Source of the DNA: Luteibacter sp. SG786
GTDB lineage: Bacteria > Pseudomonadota > Gammaproteobacteria > Xanthomonadales > Rhodanobacteraceae
Direction of reading: 5' to 3'
Assembly: GCF_011759605.1 (NCBI RefSeq)
Contig: NZ_JAAOYX010000001.1
Location: 930,001-994,000, forward strand
Length of the DNA: 64,000 bases
A model generated the notes under the pieces. The model made no database searches and was not told where the DNA came from. It was given only the letters and a program-made list of their open reading frames with translations. This document shows positions 41,954-53,681 of this stretch, piece by piece. Every line of letters starts with the position of its first letter. The first letter of the stretch is position 1. The translations under genes were made by a program, and so were the position numbers.

Positions 41954-42310
41954 GTGCTTGCCCAATACTGGCCCGTCCTGTTGTTCATCGCCGTCGCAGT
42001 CGGCCTTGGCATCGCCCTCCTGGTGATCGGCATGCTCGCCGGTCCGAAGCGCCCCGATGCCGAGAAACTCGCGCCGTACGAGTGCGGCTTCGAAGCGTTC
42101 GAGGACGCGCGCATGAAGTTCGACGTGCGCTATTACCTCATCGCCATCCTCTTCATCATCTTCGACCTCGAAATCGCCTTCCTTTTCCCGTGGGCGGTGG
42201 TGTTCGACAAGATCGGCGTGATCGCCCTCGTCGAAATGGCGCTGTTCCTCGCGCTTCTGGTGGTCGGTTTCGCTTACGTCTGGAAGAAGGGAGCGCTCGA
42301 ATGGGAGTGA
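41954..42310 (+). CDS. nuoA: NADH-quinone oxidoreductase subunit A
   Basis: This 118-residue membrane protein has three helices. The conserved loop [24 protein letters not shown] lies between TM1 and TM2, followed by [16 protein letters not shown]. It uses GTG 41954, with GGAGG about 11 bases upstream. It belongs to the membrane arm of complex I at the quinone-site side. The 3' end overlaps nuoB by 10 bases. Confidence 0.97.
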   Translation: MLAQYWPVLLFIAVAVGLGIALLVIGMLAGPKRPDAEKLAPYECGFEAFEDARMKFDVRYYLIAILFIIFDLEIAFLFPWAVVFDKIGVIALVEMALFLALLVVGFAYVWKKGALEWE

Positions 42311-42855
42311 TGACCAGCCTCGACCGGGTGATGCACAACCCGGAGCCGCTCAACCTCGTCGACGACATCATTCGTCCGAACGGCAATCCGCCGGCGGTGA
42401 GCCGCGGTTTCGGCGTCACCAGCATCGACGCGCTCATGAACTGGGCGCGTACCGGTTCCATGTGGCCGATGACCTTCGGTCTCGCCTGCTGCGCCGTGGA
42501 GATGATGCACGCGGGTGCCGCGCGCCTCGACCTCGACCGTTACGGCGTCATCTTCCGTCCCAGCCCGCGCCAGTCCGACGTGATGATCGTGGCCGGCACG
42601 CTGGTGAACAAGATGGCTCCGGCGCTGCGCAAGGTGTACGACCAGATGCCGGACCCGAAATGGGTCATCTCCATGGGTTCCTGCGCCAATGGCGGCGGGT
42701 ACTACCACTATTCCTATTCGGTCGTGCGTGGTTGCGATCGCATCGTTCCGGTCGACATCTACGTGCCGGGTTGCCCGCCGACGGCCGAAGCGCTGATCCA
42801 CGGCATCCTGCAGTTGCAGAAGAAGATCCGCCGCACCCACACGATCGCGCGTTAA
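42301..42855 (+). CDS. nuoB: NADH-quinone oxidoreductase subunit B (cluster N2)
   Basis: This 184-residue protein ligates the terminal [4Fe-4S] cluster N2. The cysteines are in [22 protein letters not shown] and [12 protein letters not shown]. The ATG at 42301 overlaps nuoA; the ATG at 42310 is an alternative that removes three residues. It passes electrons to quinone at the interface with NuoD. Confidence 0.98.
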   Translation: MGVMTSLDRVMHNPEPLNLVDDIIRPNGNPPAVSRGFGVTSIDALMNWARTGSMWPMTFGLACCAVEMMHAGAARLDLDRYGVIFRPSPRQSDVMIVAGTLVNKMAPALRKVYDQMPDPKWVISMGSCANGGGYYHYSYSVVRGCDRIVPVDIYVPGCPPTAEALIHGILQLQKKIRRTHTIAR

Positions 42856-42870
42856 CAGGGCCAGGGCATC

Positions 42871-43599
42871 ATGAGCGTTATCAACGAGACCTCGCTGGTC
42901 GAACGGCTCGCCGCGCGCTTCGGCGACATGCTGAGCGTGAACGTCCAGCGCAACGAAGTCACCGCCGAGGTGGCTCCGCGCGACCTCGTCGCCGTCGCCA
43001 CCGCGCTGCGCGATGAGGCCGGTTTCCGCTTCGGCACCATCATCGACGTCTGCGGCATCGACTACCTCGGTTACGGCAAGGCCGAATGGGACACCGACAC
43101 CGCGCAGGGCGAAAGCTTCTCGCGCGGCGTCGAAGGCCAGGCCATGGGCCGTTTCACCTGGGAAGAGCGTCCGCGCCAGGTCGAACAGCAGCGCCGCTTC
43201 GCCGCCGTGATCCACCTGCTGTCGATCGAACTCAACCAGCGCATCCGCCTGCGTGTGCCCTGCGAGGACGACGCGTTCCCGATCGTGCCGTCCATCACGC
43301 CGATCTGGCCGGGTGCCGACTGGTTCGAGCGTGAGGCATTCGACCTCTTCGGCATCATTTTCGAGGGCCACCCCGACCTTCGCCGCATCCTCACCGATTA
43401 CGGCTTCGTGGGTCATCCGTTCCGCAAGGATTTCCCGCTCATCGGCAACGTCGAGGTCCGTTACGACCCCGAGCAGAAGCGCGTGGTGTACGAACCGGTA
43501 TCGATCGAGCCGCGCGTGCTGGTGCCGCGTACGATCCGCAACGACGCCGACCTCGATCAGGCCAGGGCGGAGTCCGCCGACCACTGGCGGGAGAACTAA
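42871..43599 (+). CDS. nuoC: NADH-quinone oxidoreductase subunit C
   Basis: This 242-residue subunit of the connecting arm has the 30-kDa subunit signature in the segment [20 protein letters not shown] and [17 protein letters not shown]. It is a separate gene, not fused to nuoD as in E. coli, which fits xanthomonads. Three bases separate its stop from nuoD. Confidence 0.97.
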   Translation: MSVINETSLVERLAARFGDMLSVNVQRNEVTAEVAPRDLVAVATALRDEAGFRFGTIIDVCGIDYLGYGKAEWDTDTAQGESFSRGVEGQAMGRFTWEERPRQVEQQRRFAAVIHLLSIELNQRIRLRVPCEDDAFPIVPSITPIWPGADWFEREAFDLFGIIFEGHPDLRRILTDYGFVGHPFRKDFPLIGNVEVRYDPEQKRVVYEPVSIEPRVLVPRTIRNDADLDQARAESADHWREN

Positions 43600-43602
43600 G
43601 CC

Positions 43603-44856
43603 GTGGAAGAAATTCGCAATTACACGATGAACTTCGGCCCGCAGCATCCCGCTGCGCACGGCGTGCTGCGCCTCGTGCTGGAAATGGACGGCGAGACCAT
43701 CGTCCGTGCCGACCCGCACGTGGGCCTGCTGCACCGTGGCACCGAGAAGCTGGCCGAGTCGAAGCCGTTCAACCAGTCCATCGGTTACATGGACCGCCTC
43801 GACTACGTGTCGATGATGTGCAACGAGCACGCCTACGTGCGCGCCATCGAGAACCTCATGGGGATCGAGGCGCCCATTCGCGCGCAGTACATCCGCACGA
43901 TGTTCGACGAGATCACGCGTATCCTGAACCACCTCATGTGGATCGGCTCCAACGCGCTCGACCTCGGCGCCATGGCCGTCTTCCTTTACGCGTTCCGTGA
44001 GCGCGAGGAACTGATGGACGTGTACGAGGCGGTGTCGGGCGCGCGCATGCACGCCACGTACTACCGTCCGGGCGGCGTCTACCGCGACCTGCCCGAGCAG
44101 ATGTCGAAGTACCGCGAGTCGCCGTGGCACAAGGGTGGCGACCTGAAGCGCCTGAACGCCTGGCGCGAAGGTTCGATGCTGGACTACCTCACGGAGTTCA
44201 CCAACGACTTCCCGGCGCGCGTGGACGAATACGAGGCGCTGCTCACCAATAACCGCATCTGGAAGCAGCGCACCGTCGGCATCGGCATCGTCTCGCCGGA
44301 GCAGGCGCAGGCGTGGGGCATGACCGGCGCGATGCTGCGCGGCTCGGGTATCGCCTGGGATCTGCGCAAGAAGCAGCCGTACGCGGCCTATGCCGACATG
44401 GATTTCGACATCCCCGTGGGCGTGAACGGCGACTGCTACGACCGTTACCTCGTGCGCGTGGAAGAAATGCGCCAGTCGAACCGCATCATCCAGCAGTGCG
44501 TGGCGTGGCTGAAGGCCAACCCGGGCCCCGTGATGCTGCGCAACTACAAGGTCGCGCCGCCCAGTCGTGAAGAGATGAAGAACGACATGGAAGCCCTGAT
44601 CCACCACTTCAAGCTGTTCACCGAAGGCTACGGCGTGCCCGCGGGCGAAACCTATGCCGCGGTGGAAGCGCCCAAGGGTGAATTCGGCTGCTACCTCGTT
44701 TCCGACGGTGCCAACAAGCCGTTCCGCGTGCACCTGCGCGCGCCGGGCTTCGCGCACCTGTCCTCGATCGACGCCATCGTGAAGGGCCACATGCTCGCCG
44801 ACGTCGTCGCGATGATCGGCACCTACGATCTCGTCTTCGGCGAAGTCGACCGCTAA
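43603..44856 (+). CDS. nuoD: NADH-quinone oxidoreductase subunit D
   Basis: This 417-residue 49-kDa-type subunit forms the quinone pocket with NuoB. Signatures are [22 protein letters not shown] near the N-terminus, [12 protein letters not shown], and the C-terminal [28 protein letters not shown]. It starts at GTG 43603. The length matches the family. Confidence 0.98.
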   Translation: MEEIRNYTMNFGPQHPAAHGVLRLVLEMDGETIVRADPHVGLLHRGTEKLAESKPFNQSIGYMDRLDYVSMMCNEHAYVRAIENLMGIEAPIRAQYIRTMFDEITRILNHLMWIGSNALDLGAMAVFLYAFREREELMDVYEAVSGARMHATYYRPGGVYRDLPEQMSKYRESPWHKGGDLKRLNAWREGSMLDYLTEFTNDFPARVDEYEALLTNNRIWKQRTVGIGIVSPEQAQAWGMTGAMLRGSGIAWDLRKKQPYAAYADMDFDIPVGVNGDCYDRYLVRVEEMRQSNRIIQQCVAWLKANPGPVMLRNYKVAPPSREEMKNDMEALIHHFKLFTEGYGVPAGETYAAVEAPKGEFGCYLVSDGANKPFRVHLRAPGFAHLSSIDAIVKGHMLADVVAMIGTYDLVFGEVDR

Positions 44857-44877
44857 GTCGACGGAGTGAACTGAACC

Positions 44878-45405
44878 ATGAAAGCCACCGGTCATTTCGA
44901 GCAGGTCAAGGACGTCGATCCCCTCGTCGTGCTCAACGATCACACCCGCGCCCACATCGACCACTGGGTGTCCAAGTTCCCGCCGGATCGCAAGCGTTCC
45001 GCGCTGATCCAGTCGCTCATGGGCGCGCAGGAGCAGAACCAGGGTTACCTCACCGACGAGCTGATCACGGCGGTGGCCAAGTACCTGGAACTGCCGGCGA
45101 TCTGGGCCTATGAGGTCGCCAGCTTCTACTCGATGTTCGAGACCACGCCCGTCGGTCGCAACAACGTCGCCATCTGCACGAACATTTCCTGCTGGCTCAA
45201 CGGTGCCGAGGGCATCGTGCGCCATTGCGAGAAGAAGCTCGGCATCAAGACCGGCGAGAGCACGGCCGACGGCCGCGTTTACCTCAAGCAGGAAGAGGAA
45301 TGCCTGGCCGCGTGCGCCGGCGCGCCGATGATGGTCGTCAACGGTCACTACCACGAGAAGCTGACGACCGATGCGGTCGACGCGATCCTCGACGGTCTGA
45401 AGTGA
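44878..45405 (+). CDS. nuoE: NADH-quinone oxidoreductase subunit E
   Basis: This 175-residue 24-kDa-type subunit has a thioredoxin-like fold that binds a [2Fe-2S] cluster. The four cysteines are in ICTNISCWL and [12 protein letters not shown]. It is part of the NADH-dehydrogenase module with NuoF and NuoG. nuoF follows 10 bp later. Confidence 0.97.
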   Translation: MKATGHFEQVKDVDPLVVLNDHTRAHIDHWVSKFPPDRKRSALIQSLMGAQEQNQGYLTDELITAVAKYLELPAIWAYEVASFYSMFETTPVGRNNVAICTNISCWLNGAEGIVRHCEKKLGIKTGESTADGRVYLKQEEECLAACAGAPMMVVNGHYHEKLTTDAVDAILDGLK

Positions 45406-45415
45406 GGTAAGGGCA

Positions 45416-46759
45416 ATGGCTAGCACCACCGGTCCGGTCGGACCCGCACCGCAGGAACATCAGGTCGTCTACACGACCCTGCACTTCGAAAAGCCCTGGG
45501 CCCTCGAAAGCTACGAGAAGGTCGACGGCTACAAGGCCTGGCGCAAGATCCTCGCCGAGAAGCCCGATCCGGCCGCGCTGATCGAAGAGATCAAGAAGAG
45601 CGCGCTGCGCGGTCGCGGCGGCGCCGGCTTCCCCACGGGCCTCAAGTGGTCCTTCATGCCGCGCACCGCGCCTGGGCAGAAGTACATCCTGTGCAACTCG
45701 GACGAGTCCGAGCCGGGCACCTGCAAGGACCGCGACATCCTGCGCTTCAACCCGCATGCCGTCATCGAAGGCCTGGCGATCGCGTGCTACTGCACCGGTT
45801 CCACGGTGGCCTACAACTACCTGCGCGGCGAGTTCCACCACGAACCGTTCGAGCACATCGAGGAAGCCCTGAAGGAAGCCTATGCGGCCGGCCTGCTGGG
45901 CAAGGACATCGGCGGCTCGGGCATCGACGTCGACATCTACAACGCCCTGGGCGCTGGCGCGTACATCTGCGGCGAAGAAACCGCGCTGATGGAGTCACTG
46001 GAAGGCAAGAAGGGCCAGCCGCGCTTCAAGCCGCCGTTCCCGGCGGGCTTCGGTCTGTACGGCCGTCCCACCACGATCAACAACACCGAAACCTATGCGT
46101 CGGTGCCGGCGATCCTGCGCAACGGCGCGGAGTGGTTCCTCAACATCGGCAAGCCGAACAACGGCGGCCCGAAGATCTTCTCCGTGTCCGGCCATGTGAA
46201 CAACCCGGGCAACTTCGAGATCAAGCTGGGCACCTCGTTCGCCGACCTGCTGCAGATGGCCGGCGGCGTGCGCAACGGCAACAAGCTGAAGGCGGTGATC
46301 CCCGGCGGTTCCTCGATGAAGGTGCTGCCGGCCGAAAAGATCATGGAATGCACCATGGACTACGACTCGCTGCAGAAGGCGGGTTCGGGTCTCGGTTCCG
46401 GTGCCGTGATCGTGATGGACGAGACCACCTGCATGGTCCGCGCCTGCCATCGCATCTCGCGCTTCTACATGGCCGAGTCGTGCGGCCAGTGCACCCCGTG
46501 CCGCGAAGGCACCGGTTGGATGTACCGCGTGCTGTCGCGCATCGTCGAAGGGCAGGGCACGGAAGACGACCTGCATCGCCTGAAGGCCGTCGCCGGCCAG
46601 ATCGAAGGCCACACCATCTGCGCCTTCGGCGAAGCCGCCGCGTGGCCGGTGCAGGGCTTCCTGTTCCACTTCTGGCACGAATTCGAATACTACGTGAAGC
46701 ACGGCCGCTCGATCGTTGACGGCCCGGCTGACACGGTCACCACTGGAGTCGCTGCATGA
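45416..46759 (+). CDS. nuoF: NADH-quinone oxidoreductase subunit F (NADH/FMN binding)
   Basis: This 447-residue flavoprotein oxidises NADH. It has the NADH/FMN motif [17 protein letters not shown], the FMN segment [15 protein letters not shown] and the [4Fe-4S] motif [12 protein letters not shown] with a later Cys in [10 protein letters not shown]. The stop overlaps the nuoG start (ATGA). Confidence 0.98.
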   Translation: MASTTGPVGPAPQEHQVVYTTLHFEKPWALESYEKVDGYKAWRKILAEKPDPAALIEEIKKSALRGRGGAGFPTGLKWSFMPRTAPGQKYILCNSDESEPGTCKDRDILRFNPHAVIEGLAIACYCTGSTVAYNYLRGEFHHEPFEHIEEALKEAYAAGLLGKDIGGSGIDVDIYNALGAGAYICGEETALMESLEGKKGQPRFKPPFPAGFGLYGRPTTINNTETYASVPAILRNGAEWFLNIGKPNNGGPKIFSVSGHVNNPGNFEIKLGTSFADLLQMAGGVRNGNKLKAVIPGGSSMKVLPAEKIMECTMDYDSLQKAGSGLGSGAVIVMDETTCMVRACHRISRFYMAESCGQCTPCREGTGWMYRVLSRIVEGQGTEDDLHRLKAVAGQIEGHTICAFGEAAAWPVQGFLFHFWHEFEYYVKHGRSIVDGPADTVTTGVAA

Positions 46760-49071
46760 GTGCGCAGCCCGTAGCCAATGCCGCGCCGGACCTCGTCAAC
46801 ATCGAGATCGACGGCGTACCGGTGCAGGTAGCCAAGGGGTCGATGATCATCCAGGCGGCCGATGCCGTCGGTATTCCCATCCCGCGCTTCTGCTACCACC
46901 GCAAGCTCCCGATCGCCGCCAACTGCCGCATGTGCCTGGTGGAAATCGAGAAGATGCCGAAGCCTGCGCCGGCCTGCGCCACGCCGGTGGGCGAGGGCAT
47001 GAAGGTCTTCACGCGTTCCGACAAGGCGCTCAAGTCGCAGCGCAACGTGATGGAGTTCCTGCTCATCAACCATCCGCTCGACTGCCCCATCTGCGACCAG
47101 GGCGGCGAGTGCGAGCTGCAGGACGTTTCGCTCGGCTACGGCCGTTCGGTGTCGCGGTTCACCGAGCGCAAGCGCACGGTGGCCGACGAGAACCTCGGCC
47201 CGCTGATCGCCACGGAGATGACCCGCTGCATCCAGTGCACGCGCTGCGTCCGCTTCACCAGCGAGATCGCCGGCACGTATGAACTGGGCGGCATGAGCCG
47301 CGGCGAAAACCTCGAGATCGGCACCTACATCGGCAAGACGATCGAAAGCGAGTTGTCGGGCAACATCATCGACGTGTGCCCGGTCGGTGCGCTCACGAAC
47401 AAGCCGTTCCAGTTCCAGGCCCGTGCCTGGGAGCTGATCGCGCGCCCGTCCATCGGCTACCACGATGCGCTGGGTTCCAACCTGTGGATGCACACCCGTC
47501 GCGGCGAAGTGCTGCGCAATGTGCCGCGTGACAACGAAACCATCAACGAGTGCTGGCTTTCCGACCGCGACCGCTACAGCCACCAGGGCCTGTACGCCGC
47601 CGATCGCGTGAAGGCGCCGATGGTGAAGCGCAACGGCCAGTGGTCCGCCACCACGTGGGACGACGCGCTTTCCGTTGCCCGCGAGGCGCTGAAGAGTGTG
47701 GCCGGCTCCGACCTGGGCGTGCTCGTCCATGGCGCCACGTCGAACGAGGAGGGCGAGCTGCTCGTCCGTCTCGCGCGCGGCCTGGGCAGTGCGCACATCG
47801 ACCATCGCCTGCGCCAGCTCGATTTCGCCGACAACGCGTTCGCGAAGCCGTTCGCCTCGACCATTGCGTCGTTCCAGACGGTGAAGGCCGCGCTGCTGGT
47901 CGGTTCCGACCTGCGCCACGAGGTGCCGCTGCTCAACCATCGCCTGCGTCAGGCGGTGAAGAAGGGCGCGAAGGTGTATGCCGTCAATCCGGCGCACTTC
48001 AACTTCAACTACCCGCTGGCCGGCGAGTCCGTCGCTGCTCCGCACGCGCTGGTTAACGAGCTCCTCGTGCTGGCCAAGGCCGCCGGCGAGAACGGTGCCG
48101 CGGTGCCGGAGGCCCTGGCCTCGGCGCTGCAGGGTGTCGAAACCACCGACGCGCATCGCGAAGCCTTCAAGGCGCTGTCCGGCGAAGGTGCGGTGGTCGT
48201 GTTCGGTCACGCCGCCGCCACGCACCCGGAAGCGTCCTGGCTGCGCGCGCTGGCCCGCTTCATTGCTCAGGCCGCCGGTGCCGCATTCAACGAGATCCCC
48301 GTGGGCGCGAACGCACTGGGCCTGTCGTCTGTGGGCGTGCTGCCCAGTGCCGGCGGTCTCGATGCGCGCGCCATGCTGGCGCAGCCGCGCAAGGGTTACG
48401 TGCTCTACAACGTGGAGCCGCCGCACGACTTCGCCGACGGCGCCCTCGCGCTCCATGCGATGCACTCGGCGCAGACCGTGGTGGCCTTTGCGGCCTTCGC
48501 GAGCGATGCACTGAAGGACTCGGCGGACGTGATCCTGCCGATCGCCCTCACGCCGGAGATCGACGCCACGCTGGTGAACGTCGAAGGCAACGCCCAGACG
48601 GTGCTCGCCGGTGCCAAGGCGCCGGGCGAAGCGCGTCAGGGCTGGAAGGTGCTGCGCGCCCTCGGCGGCGAGCTGAACCTGCCGGGCTTCGAGTTCGACG
48701 ATCTTGCCGGCTTGCGTGACGGCCTCACCGAGCGCGCCTCGGAGACCCGCCAGCAGCTGGCGCAGCGCGGGGCGGCGGTGGCCTTCTCGCGCCTCGCCAC
48801 CACGCCGATCTACCGTGGCGACGCGGTGCTTCGCCGCGCAGGGGCGCTGAACGCGCATCCGCTGAACCGTCCTGCCGCCGTGCGCATCCATGCGGACGAC
48901 GCCGGCACGCTCGGCCTCGCCAGCGGCGGCAACGCCCGCATCGGCGACATCGTGTTGCCGGTGGCGATCGACTCCGCGGTGCCGAAGGGCGCCGTGTGGA
49001 TCGAGGCCGCGCATTCCGAAACCGCCATGCTGCCCCCGTACGGCGCGGCCATCACCCTGAGCAAGGCATGA
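46756..49071 (+). CDS. nuoG: NADH-quinone oxidoreductase subunit G
   Basis: This 771-residue subunit has the iron-sulfur domains in order: a [2Fe-2S] region with [16 protein letters not shown], a His/Cys-liganded cluster in [14 protein letters not shown], and [10 protein letters not shown] with a distant CPVGALT. A molybdopterin-oxidoreductase-like domain without cofactor fills the rest. The C-terminal third is Ala-rich and more variable, as usual. The stop overlaps the nuoH start by four bases. Confidence 0.97.
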   Translation: MSAQPVANAAPDLVNIEIDGVPVQVAKGSMIIQAADAVGIPIPRFCYHRKLPIAANCRMCLVEIEKMPKPAPACATPVGEGMKVFTRSDKALKSQRNVMEFLLINHPLDCPICDQGGECELQDVSLGYGRSVSRFTERKRTVADENLGPLIATEMTRCIQCTRCVRFTSEIAGTYELGGMSRGENLEIGTYIGKTIESELSGNIIDVCPVGALTNKPFQFQARAWELIARPSIGYHDALGSNLWMHTRRGEVLRNVPRDNETINECWLSDRDRYSHQGLYAADRVKAPMVKRNGQWSATTWDDALSVAREALKSVAGSDLGVLVHGATSNEEGELLVRLARGLGSAHIDHRLRQLDFADNAFAKPFASTIASFQTVKAALLVGSDLRHEVPLLNHRLRQAVKKGAKVYAVNPAHFNFNYPLAGESVAAPHALVNELLVLAKAAGENGAAVPEALASALQGVETTDAHREAFKALSGEGAVVVFGHAAATHPEASWLRALARFIAQAAGAAFNEIPVGANALGLSSVGVLPSAGGLDARAMLAQPRKGYVLYNVEPPHDFADGALALHAMHSAQTVVAFAAFASDALKDSADVILPIALTPEIDATLVNVEGNAQTVLAGAKAPGEARQGWKVLRALGGELNLPGFEFDDLAGLRDGLTERASETRQQLAQRGAAVAFSRLATTPIYRGDAVLRRAGALNAHPLNRPAAVRIHADDAGTLGLASGGNARIGDIVLPVAIDSAVPKGAVWIEAAHSETAMLPPYGAAITLSKA

Positions 49072-50096
49072 CCATGGCCGATCAACTCATCCATCACCTG
49101 TTGATCCCCGTACTGTTCATCGTGGCGATCCTGCTGCCGCTGATCATCTCGGTAGCGATGTTCGTCTACTGGGAGCGCAAGGTCATCGGCTGGATGCACG
49201 TGCGCATGGGGCCGAACAAGATCGGTCCCCTCGGCATGCTGCAGGCCTTCGCCGACGTGGTGAAGCTGCTGCTGAAGGAAGTGATCCTTCCGACCAACGC
49301 GAACAAGTTCCTGTACTACCTCGCGCCGATGCTGGCCCTGGTGCCCGCCATGGCCGCCTGGGCGGTGGTGCCGTTCGGCCCGGACACCGTGCTCGCCAAC
49401 GTGAACGCGGGCGTGCTCTACCTGCTCGCGATGACCTCGATGGGCGTGTACGGCATCATCCTCGCCGGTTGGTCGTCGAACTCGCGCTACGCGATGCTTG
49501 GCGCCATGCGTGCGGCGGCCCAGGTCATCTCGTACGAACTGGCGATGGGCATGTCCATCGTGTGCGTGCTGGTGCTCACGGGAAGCCTGAACCTCACCGC
49601 GATCGTCAACGCGCAGAGCGGCAACTTCTTCGATTGGTTCTGGCTGCCGCTGTTGCCGGTGTTCGTCATCTACTTCGTTTCGGGCGTGGCGGAGACCAAC
49701 CGCGCCCCGTTCGACGTGGCCGAAGGCGAATCCGAAATCGTGGCCGGCTTCCACGTGGAGTACTCCGGTTCCGCGTTCGCCATCTTCTTCCTGGCCGAAT
49801 ACGCCAACATGATCCTGGTGAGCTTCCTTGCCTCGATCCTGTTCATGGGCGGCTGGTTGTCGCCGTTCCCCGAGTCCTGGGGCTTCATCGGCCACGGCGG
49901 CTTCCACTGGCTGTTCATCAAGGCCTTCTTCTTCGCCTTCCTGTTCCTGTGGTTCCGCGCCAGCTTCCCGCGCTATCGCTATGACCAGATCATGCGCCTC
50001 GGCTGGAAGGTCTTCATCCCCATCACCATCGTCTGGGTCCTTGTCGCCGGCTGCATGAAGTACTTCGGCTGGGTCCACCTCGGCACGGGAGCCTGA
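49068..50096 (+). CDS. nuoH: NADH-quinone oxidoreductase subunit H
   Basis: This 342-residue membrane subunit has about eight helices. It carries [22 protein letters not shown] near the N-terminus and the conserved loop [21 protein letters not shown], which contributes to the quinone entry channel. ATG 49068 overlaps the nuoG stop; ATG 49074 is possible. nuoI follows within 6 bases. Confidence 0.98.
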   Translation: MTMADQLIHHLLIPVLFIVAILLPLIISVAMFVYWERKVIGWMHVRMGPNKIGPLGMLQAFADVVKLLLKEVILPTNANKFLYYLAPMLALVPAMAAWAVVPFGPDTVLANVNAGVLYLLAMTSMGVYGIILAGWSSNSRYAMLGAMRAAAQVISYELAMGMSIVCVLVLTGSLNLTAIVNAQSGNFFDWFWLPLLPVFVIYFVSGVAETNRAPFDVAEGESEIVAGFHVEYSGSAFAIFFLAEYANMILVSFLASILFMGGWLSPFPESWGFIGHGGFHWLFIKAFFFAFLFLWFRASFPRYRYDQIMRLGWKVFIPITIVWVLVAGCMKYFGWVHLGTGA

Positions 50097-50101
50097 AAGC
50101 C

Positions 50102-50593
50102 ATGACCCGCGTTACCCAATACTTCAAGAGCCTGCTGCTCATCGAGCTGTTCCAGGGCATGGCGCTGACCATGCGCTACATGTTCAAGCCGAAATACACG
50201 ATGCGCTACCCGATGGAGCACATCCCCAAGTCCAACCGCTTCCGCGGCCTGCACGCCCTGCGCCGTTATGCCAACGGCGAAGAGCGCTGCATCGCGTGCA
50301 AGCTGTGCGAGGCGGTGTGCCCGGCGCTGGCGATCACGATCGACTCGGCCCCCCGCGCCGAGGACGGCCAGCGCCGCACCACGCGCTACGACATCGACCT
50401 GTTCAAGTGCATCTTCTGCGGCTTCTGCGAAGAGAGCTGCCCGGTCGACTCCATCGTGGAGACGCACGTGCACGAGTACCACATGGAACATCGGGGCGAG
50501 AACGTGGTGACGAAGGCCCAGCTGCTGGCCATCGGCGACCGCTTCGAGCAGGACATCGCCGCCGCCCGCGCTCAGGACGCGGCGTACCGCTGA
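50102..50593 (+). CDS. nuoI: NADH-quinone oxidoreductase subunit I
   Basis: This 163-residue ferredoxin-like subunit holds two [4Fe-4S] clusters, in [16 protein letters not shown] and [16 protein letters not shown]. It connects the hydrophilic arm to NuoB. All eight cysteines are intact. Confidence 0.98.
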   Translation: MTRVTQYFKSLLLIELFQGMALTMRYMFKPKYTMRYPMEHIPKSNRFRGLHALRRYANGEERCIACKLCEAVCPALAITIDSAPRAEDGQRRTTRYDIDLFKCIFCGFCEESCPVDSIVETHVHEYHMEHRGENVVTKAQLLAIGDRFEQDIAAARAQDAAYR

Positions 50594-50613
50594 GCGCCTA
50601 AGAGACCCATGCG

Positions 50614-51267
50614 ATGAATACCGACCTGCTTCAACTCATCTGTTTCTACTTCTTCGGTGCCGTGGCCGTCCTCGGCGGCCTGATGGTCATCACCGTGAAG
50701 AACTCGGTGCACGCCGTGCTTTCGCTGGTGCTGACTTTCTTCAGCATGGCCTGCGTTTGGCTGCTGGCCGAAGCGGAATTCCTCGCCATCGCCCTCGTGG
50801 TCGTCTACGTGGGCGCGGTGATGGTGCTGTTCCTCTTCGTGGTCATGATGCTCGACATCAAGCAGGAGGCGGTCCGCGAGGGCTTCATCCGCTACCTGCC
50901 GGTGGGCATCGTCGTGGCCGTGGTCATGCTGGCGGAAATGCTGGCGATGATCGGCGTGAAGGCCATGCACGCGCACACGCTCGGGCCGAACCCGGCCGGC
51001 GATTCCAACGTGGCGTGGCTGGGACAGGCGCTCTATACGGAATTCCTGCTGCCGTTCGAGATCGCCGCATTGATCCTCACCGTGGGCATCGTGGCCGCCG
51101 TGGCGCTCACCCTGCGCCAGCGTACCGGTGTCCGCCACCAGTCCGCATCGCAGCAGGTGGCCGTGAACGCCGCCGATCGCGTCCGCGTCGTGAAGGTCGC
51201 CGTGGAACGTCCGGCATCGGTGAACCCGGCTCCGGTCGTCGTGCCCCCGCAGGAGAACGCCCCGTGA
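50614..51267 (+). CDS. nuoJ: NADH-quinone oxidoreductase subunit J
   Basis: This 217-residue membrane protein has five helices, with [20 protein letters not shown] (TM3, containing the pi-bulge region). A polar C-terminal tail of about 45 residues after TM5 (Ala/Val/Pro-rich, [19 protein letters not shown]) lies on the cytosolic side. The stop overlaps the nuoK start (GTGA). Confidence 0.97.
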   Translation: MNTDLLQLICFYFFGAVAVLGGLMVITVKNSVHAVLSLVLTFFSMACVWLLAEAEFLAIALVVVYVGAVMVLFLFVVMMLDIKQEAVREGFIRYLPVGIVVAVVMLAEMLAMIGVKAMHAHTLGPNPAGDSNVAWLGQALYTEFLLPFEIAALILTVGIVAAVALTLRQRTGVRHQSASQQVAVNAADRVRVVKVAVERPASVNPAPVVVPPQENAP

Positions 51268-51569
51268 TCACGCTTTCCCATTACATCGTGCTCGGCGCGA
51301 TCCTGTTCTGCATCGCCGTCGCCGGCCTGTTCATCAACCGCAAGAACGTGATCGTGCTGCTCATGGCGATCGAGCTGATGCTCCTCGCGGTGAACACCAA
51401 CTTCGTGGCCTTCTCGCGCTTCTTCGGCGACGTGGGCGGCCAGGTGTTCGTGTTCTTCATCCTCACCGTGGCCGCGGCGGAATCCGCCATCGGCCTGGCG
51501 ATCCTGGTCCTGCTGTTCCGTAACCGCAGCACGATCAACGTCGCCGAAATCGACAGCATGAAGGGTTGA
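51264..51569 (+). CDS. nuoK: NADH-quinone oxidoreductase subunit K
   Basis: This 101-residue protein has three helices, with the conserved glutamates in [13 protein letters not shown] (TM2) and [12 protein letters not shown] (TM3), used in proton transfer. It uses GTG 51264 overlapping nuoJ. Confidence 0.98.
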   Translation: MITLSHYIVLGAILFCIAVAGLFINRKNVIVLLMAIELMLLAVNTNFVAFSRFFGDVGGQVFVFFILTVAAAESAIGLAILVLLFRNRSTINVAEIDSMKG

Positions 51570-51573
51570 TCCG

Positions 51574-53667
51574 ATGAGTCTCTCGCTTTCAATCCTGCTG
51601 ACGATCGCCCTGGCGCCGCTGGTGGGCTCGATCCTGGCCGGCCTTTTCGGAAAGGTGATCGGCCGGGCAGGGGCGCATACCGCGACCATCCTCGGCGTGG
51701 CGATCGCCTGCGGCCTGTCGTTCTACGTGCTCTACCAGCTCGTCTGGGGCGGCGCGCAGAACTTCAACCAGGACGTCTACACCTGGTTCGAGATCGGCCG
51801 CTTCCACGCCTCGGTGGGCTTCATGGTCGACCGCCTCACCGCCATGATGATGGTGGTGGTCACCTTCGTGTCGCTGCTGGTGCATCTGTACACCATCGGC
51901 TACATGGCGGACGACCCGGGTTACCAGCGCTTCTTCAGCTACATCTCGCTGTTCACCTTCTCGATGTTGATGCTCGTCATGAGCAACAACTTCATGCAGC
52001 TGTTCTTCGGCTGGGAAGCGGTGGGCCTGGTGTCGTACCTGCTGATCGGCTTCTGGTACAAGCGCCCCACGGCGATCTTCGCCAACCTGAAGGCCTTCCT
52101 GGTCAACCGCGTGGGCGACTTCGGCTTCCTGCTCGGCATTTCGGCGATCCTGTACTTCCTGGGCACGCTGGACTACCAGACCGCGTTCAACCATGCGCCG
52201 GAACTGGTCGGCAAGACCTTGCAGATCACGCAGAACCACGCGTGGGATGCGGCCACGGTGATCGGCGTGCTGCTGTTCATCGGCGCCATGGGCAAGTCGG
52301 CGCAGGTGCCGTTGCACGTGTGGCTGCCGGATTCGATGGAAGGCCCGACGCCCATCTCGGCGCTGATCCACGCGGCCACCATGGTGACCGCGGGCATCTT
52401 CATGGTCGCCCGCATGTCGCCGCTGTTCGAGCTGACCGACGCCGCGCTCTCGTTCATCCTCGTGATCGGTTCCACCACGGCGCTGTTCACGGGCCTGATC
52501 GGCATCGTGCAGAACGACATCAAGCGAGTGATCGCGTATTCCACGCTGTCGCAGCTCGGCTACATGACCGTGGCGCTGGGCGTCTCCGCCTATAGCGGCG
52601 CCGTGTTCCACCTGATGACCCACGCCTTCTTCAAGGCGCTGCTCTTCCTCGGTGCGGGCTCGGTCATCATCGGCATGCACCACGAGCAGGACATGCGTTA
52701 CATGGGTGGCCTGCGCAAGTACATGCCGGTGACCTGGATCACGATGTGGATCGGTTCGCTGGCACTCGCCGGCACGCCGTTCTTCGCAGGCTTCTATTCG
52801 AAGGACGCCATCATCGAGGCCGTGGGCGAGTCGCATCGCTGGGGCGCCGGTTATGCGTACTTCTGCGTGCTCGCCGGTGTGTTCGTCACCTCGCTTTACA
52901 GCTTCCGCCTGCTCTACATGACCTTCCACGGCAAGGAACGCTTCACCGTGGCGCACGGTCACGCGCACGCGGCCCATGCCAAGCACGACCAGCCGCACGG
53001 GCACGACCCGCACGGCGAGTCGCACGACGAAGATCACGCCGACACGCACAAGGAAGACACACACCACACCCCGGGTGTGCTCGAACACGCGCCGCACGAG
53101 TCGCCGTGGGTGGTGACGGTGCCGCTGGTGCTGCTCGCCATCCCGTCGATCGTCATCGGTTTCCTCACCGTCGGCCCGATGCTCTTCGGCGACTGGTTCG
53201 GCAAGGCGATTCACGTGAACGAGGCCAACAACGTCCTCGGCGAGCTGGCGCACGAGTTCCACGGTGCGCTGGCCATGGGCCTGCACGGCTTCACCGCCGC
53301 GCCGTTCTGGCTGGCCTTCGCGGGCTTCGCCGTGGCGACCTATGTGTATCTGTTTAATCCGTCCGTGGCCGACAAGGCGAAGCACGCGCTGAAGCCCGTC
53401 TACGAAGTGCTCAACCACAAGTACTGGATCGACGAACTCTACTTTGCGGTGTTCGCCAAGGGTGGCGTGAAGCTGGGTGAGGGCCTGTCGAAGGTGGGCG
53501 ACGCCGCCATCATCGACGGCGCCATCGTCAACGGCTCGGCCAGCCTCGTGCAGCGCATCGCCGGCGGCGCCCGCCGCCTGCAATCCGGATTCCTCTTCCA
53601 CTACGCGTTCGCCATGATCCTCGGTCTGATCCTGCTCCTCGGCGGGTACTGGCTGATCGGGCAATAA
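51574..53667 (+). CDS. nuoL: NADH-quinone oxidoreductase subunit L, with His-rich loop
   Basis: This 697-residue distal antiporter-like subunit has FGWEAVGLVSYLLIGFWY, KSAQVPLHVWLPDSMEGPTP and FFKALLFLGAGSVIIGMHHEQ as family signatures, plus the C-terminal lateral helix. Between about residues 459 and 510 there is a hydrophilic loop with about 15 His in 52 residues (pattern HGHAHAAHAKH, then HGHDPHGESHDEDH). The loop replaces a shorter linker in E. coli NuoL and might bind metals or protons. The rest of the protein looks fully functional. Confidence 0.97.
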   Translation: MSLSLSILLTIALAPLVGSILAGLFGKVIGRAGAHTATILGVAIACGLSFYVLYQLVWGGAQNFNQDVYTWFEIGRFHASVGFMVDRLTAMMMVVVTFVSLLVHLYTIGYMADDPGYQRFFSYISLFTFSMLMLVMSNNFMQLFFGWEAVGLVSYLLIGFWYKRPTAIFANLKAFLVNRVGDFGFLLGISAILYFLGTLDYQTAFNHAPELVGKTLQITQNHAWDAATVIGVLLFIGAMGKSAQVPLHVWLPDSMEGPTPISALIHAATMVTAGIFMVARMSPLFELTDAALSFILVIGSTTALFTGLIGIVQNDIKRVIAYSTLSQLGYMTVALGVSAYSGAVFHLMTHAFFKALLFLGAGSVIIGMHHEQDMRYMGGLRKYMPVTWITMWIGSLALAGTPFFAGFYSKDAIIEAVGESHRWGAGYAYFCVLAGVFVTSLYSFRLLYMTFHGKERFTVAHGHAHAAHAKHDQPHGHDPHGESHDEDHADTHKEDTHHTPGVLEHAPHESPWVVTVPLVLLAIPSIVIGFLTVGPMLFGDWFGKAIHVNEANNVLGELAHEFHGALAMGLHGFTAAPFWLAFAGFAVATYVYLFNPSVADKAKHALKPVYEVLNHKYWIDELYFAVFAKGGVKLGEGLSKVGDAAIIDGAIVNGSASLVQRIAGGARRLQSGFLFHYAFAMILGLILLLGGYWLIGQ

Positions 53668-53681
53668 GGGAAACGAGCTCT

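Noticed and set aside
42274-45429. A 1051-codon open frame on the minus strand across nuoB-nuoE
   Set aside because: It lies opposite four certain nuo genes; its His/Val/Arg/Gly-rich translation is the usual antisense artefact of high-GC codons.
46690-49014. A 774-codon minus-strand frame opposite nuoG
   Set aside because: Same kind of shadow; composition is an Arg/His/Gly/Val artefact.
51589-53664. A 691-codon minus-strand frame opposite nuoL
   Set aside because: Antisense shadow of a certain gene, with no domain and no ribosome site.
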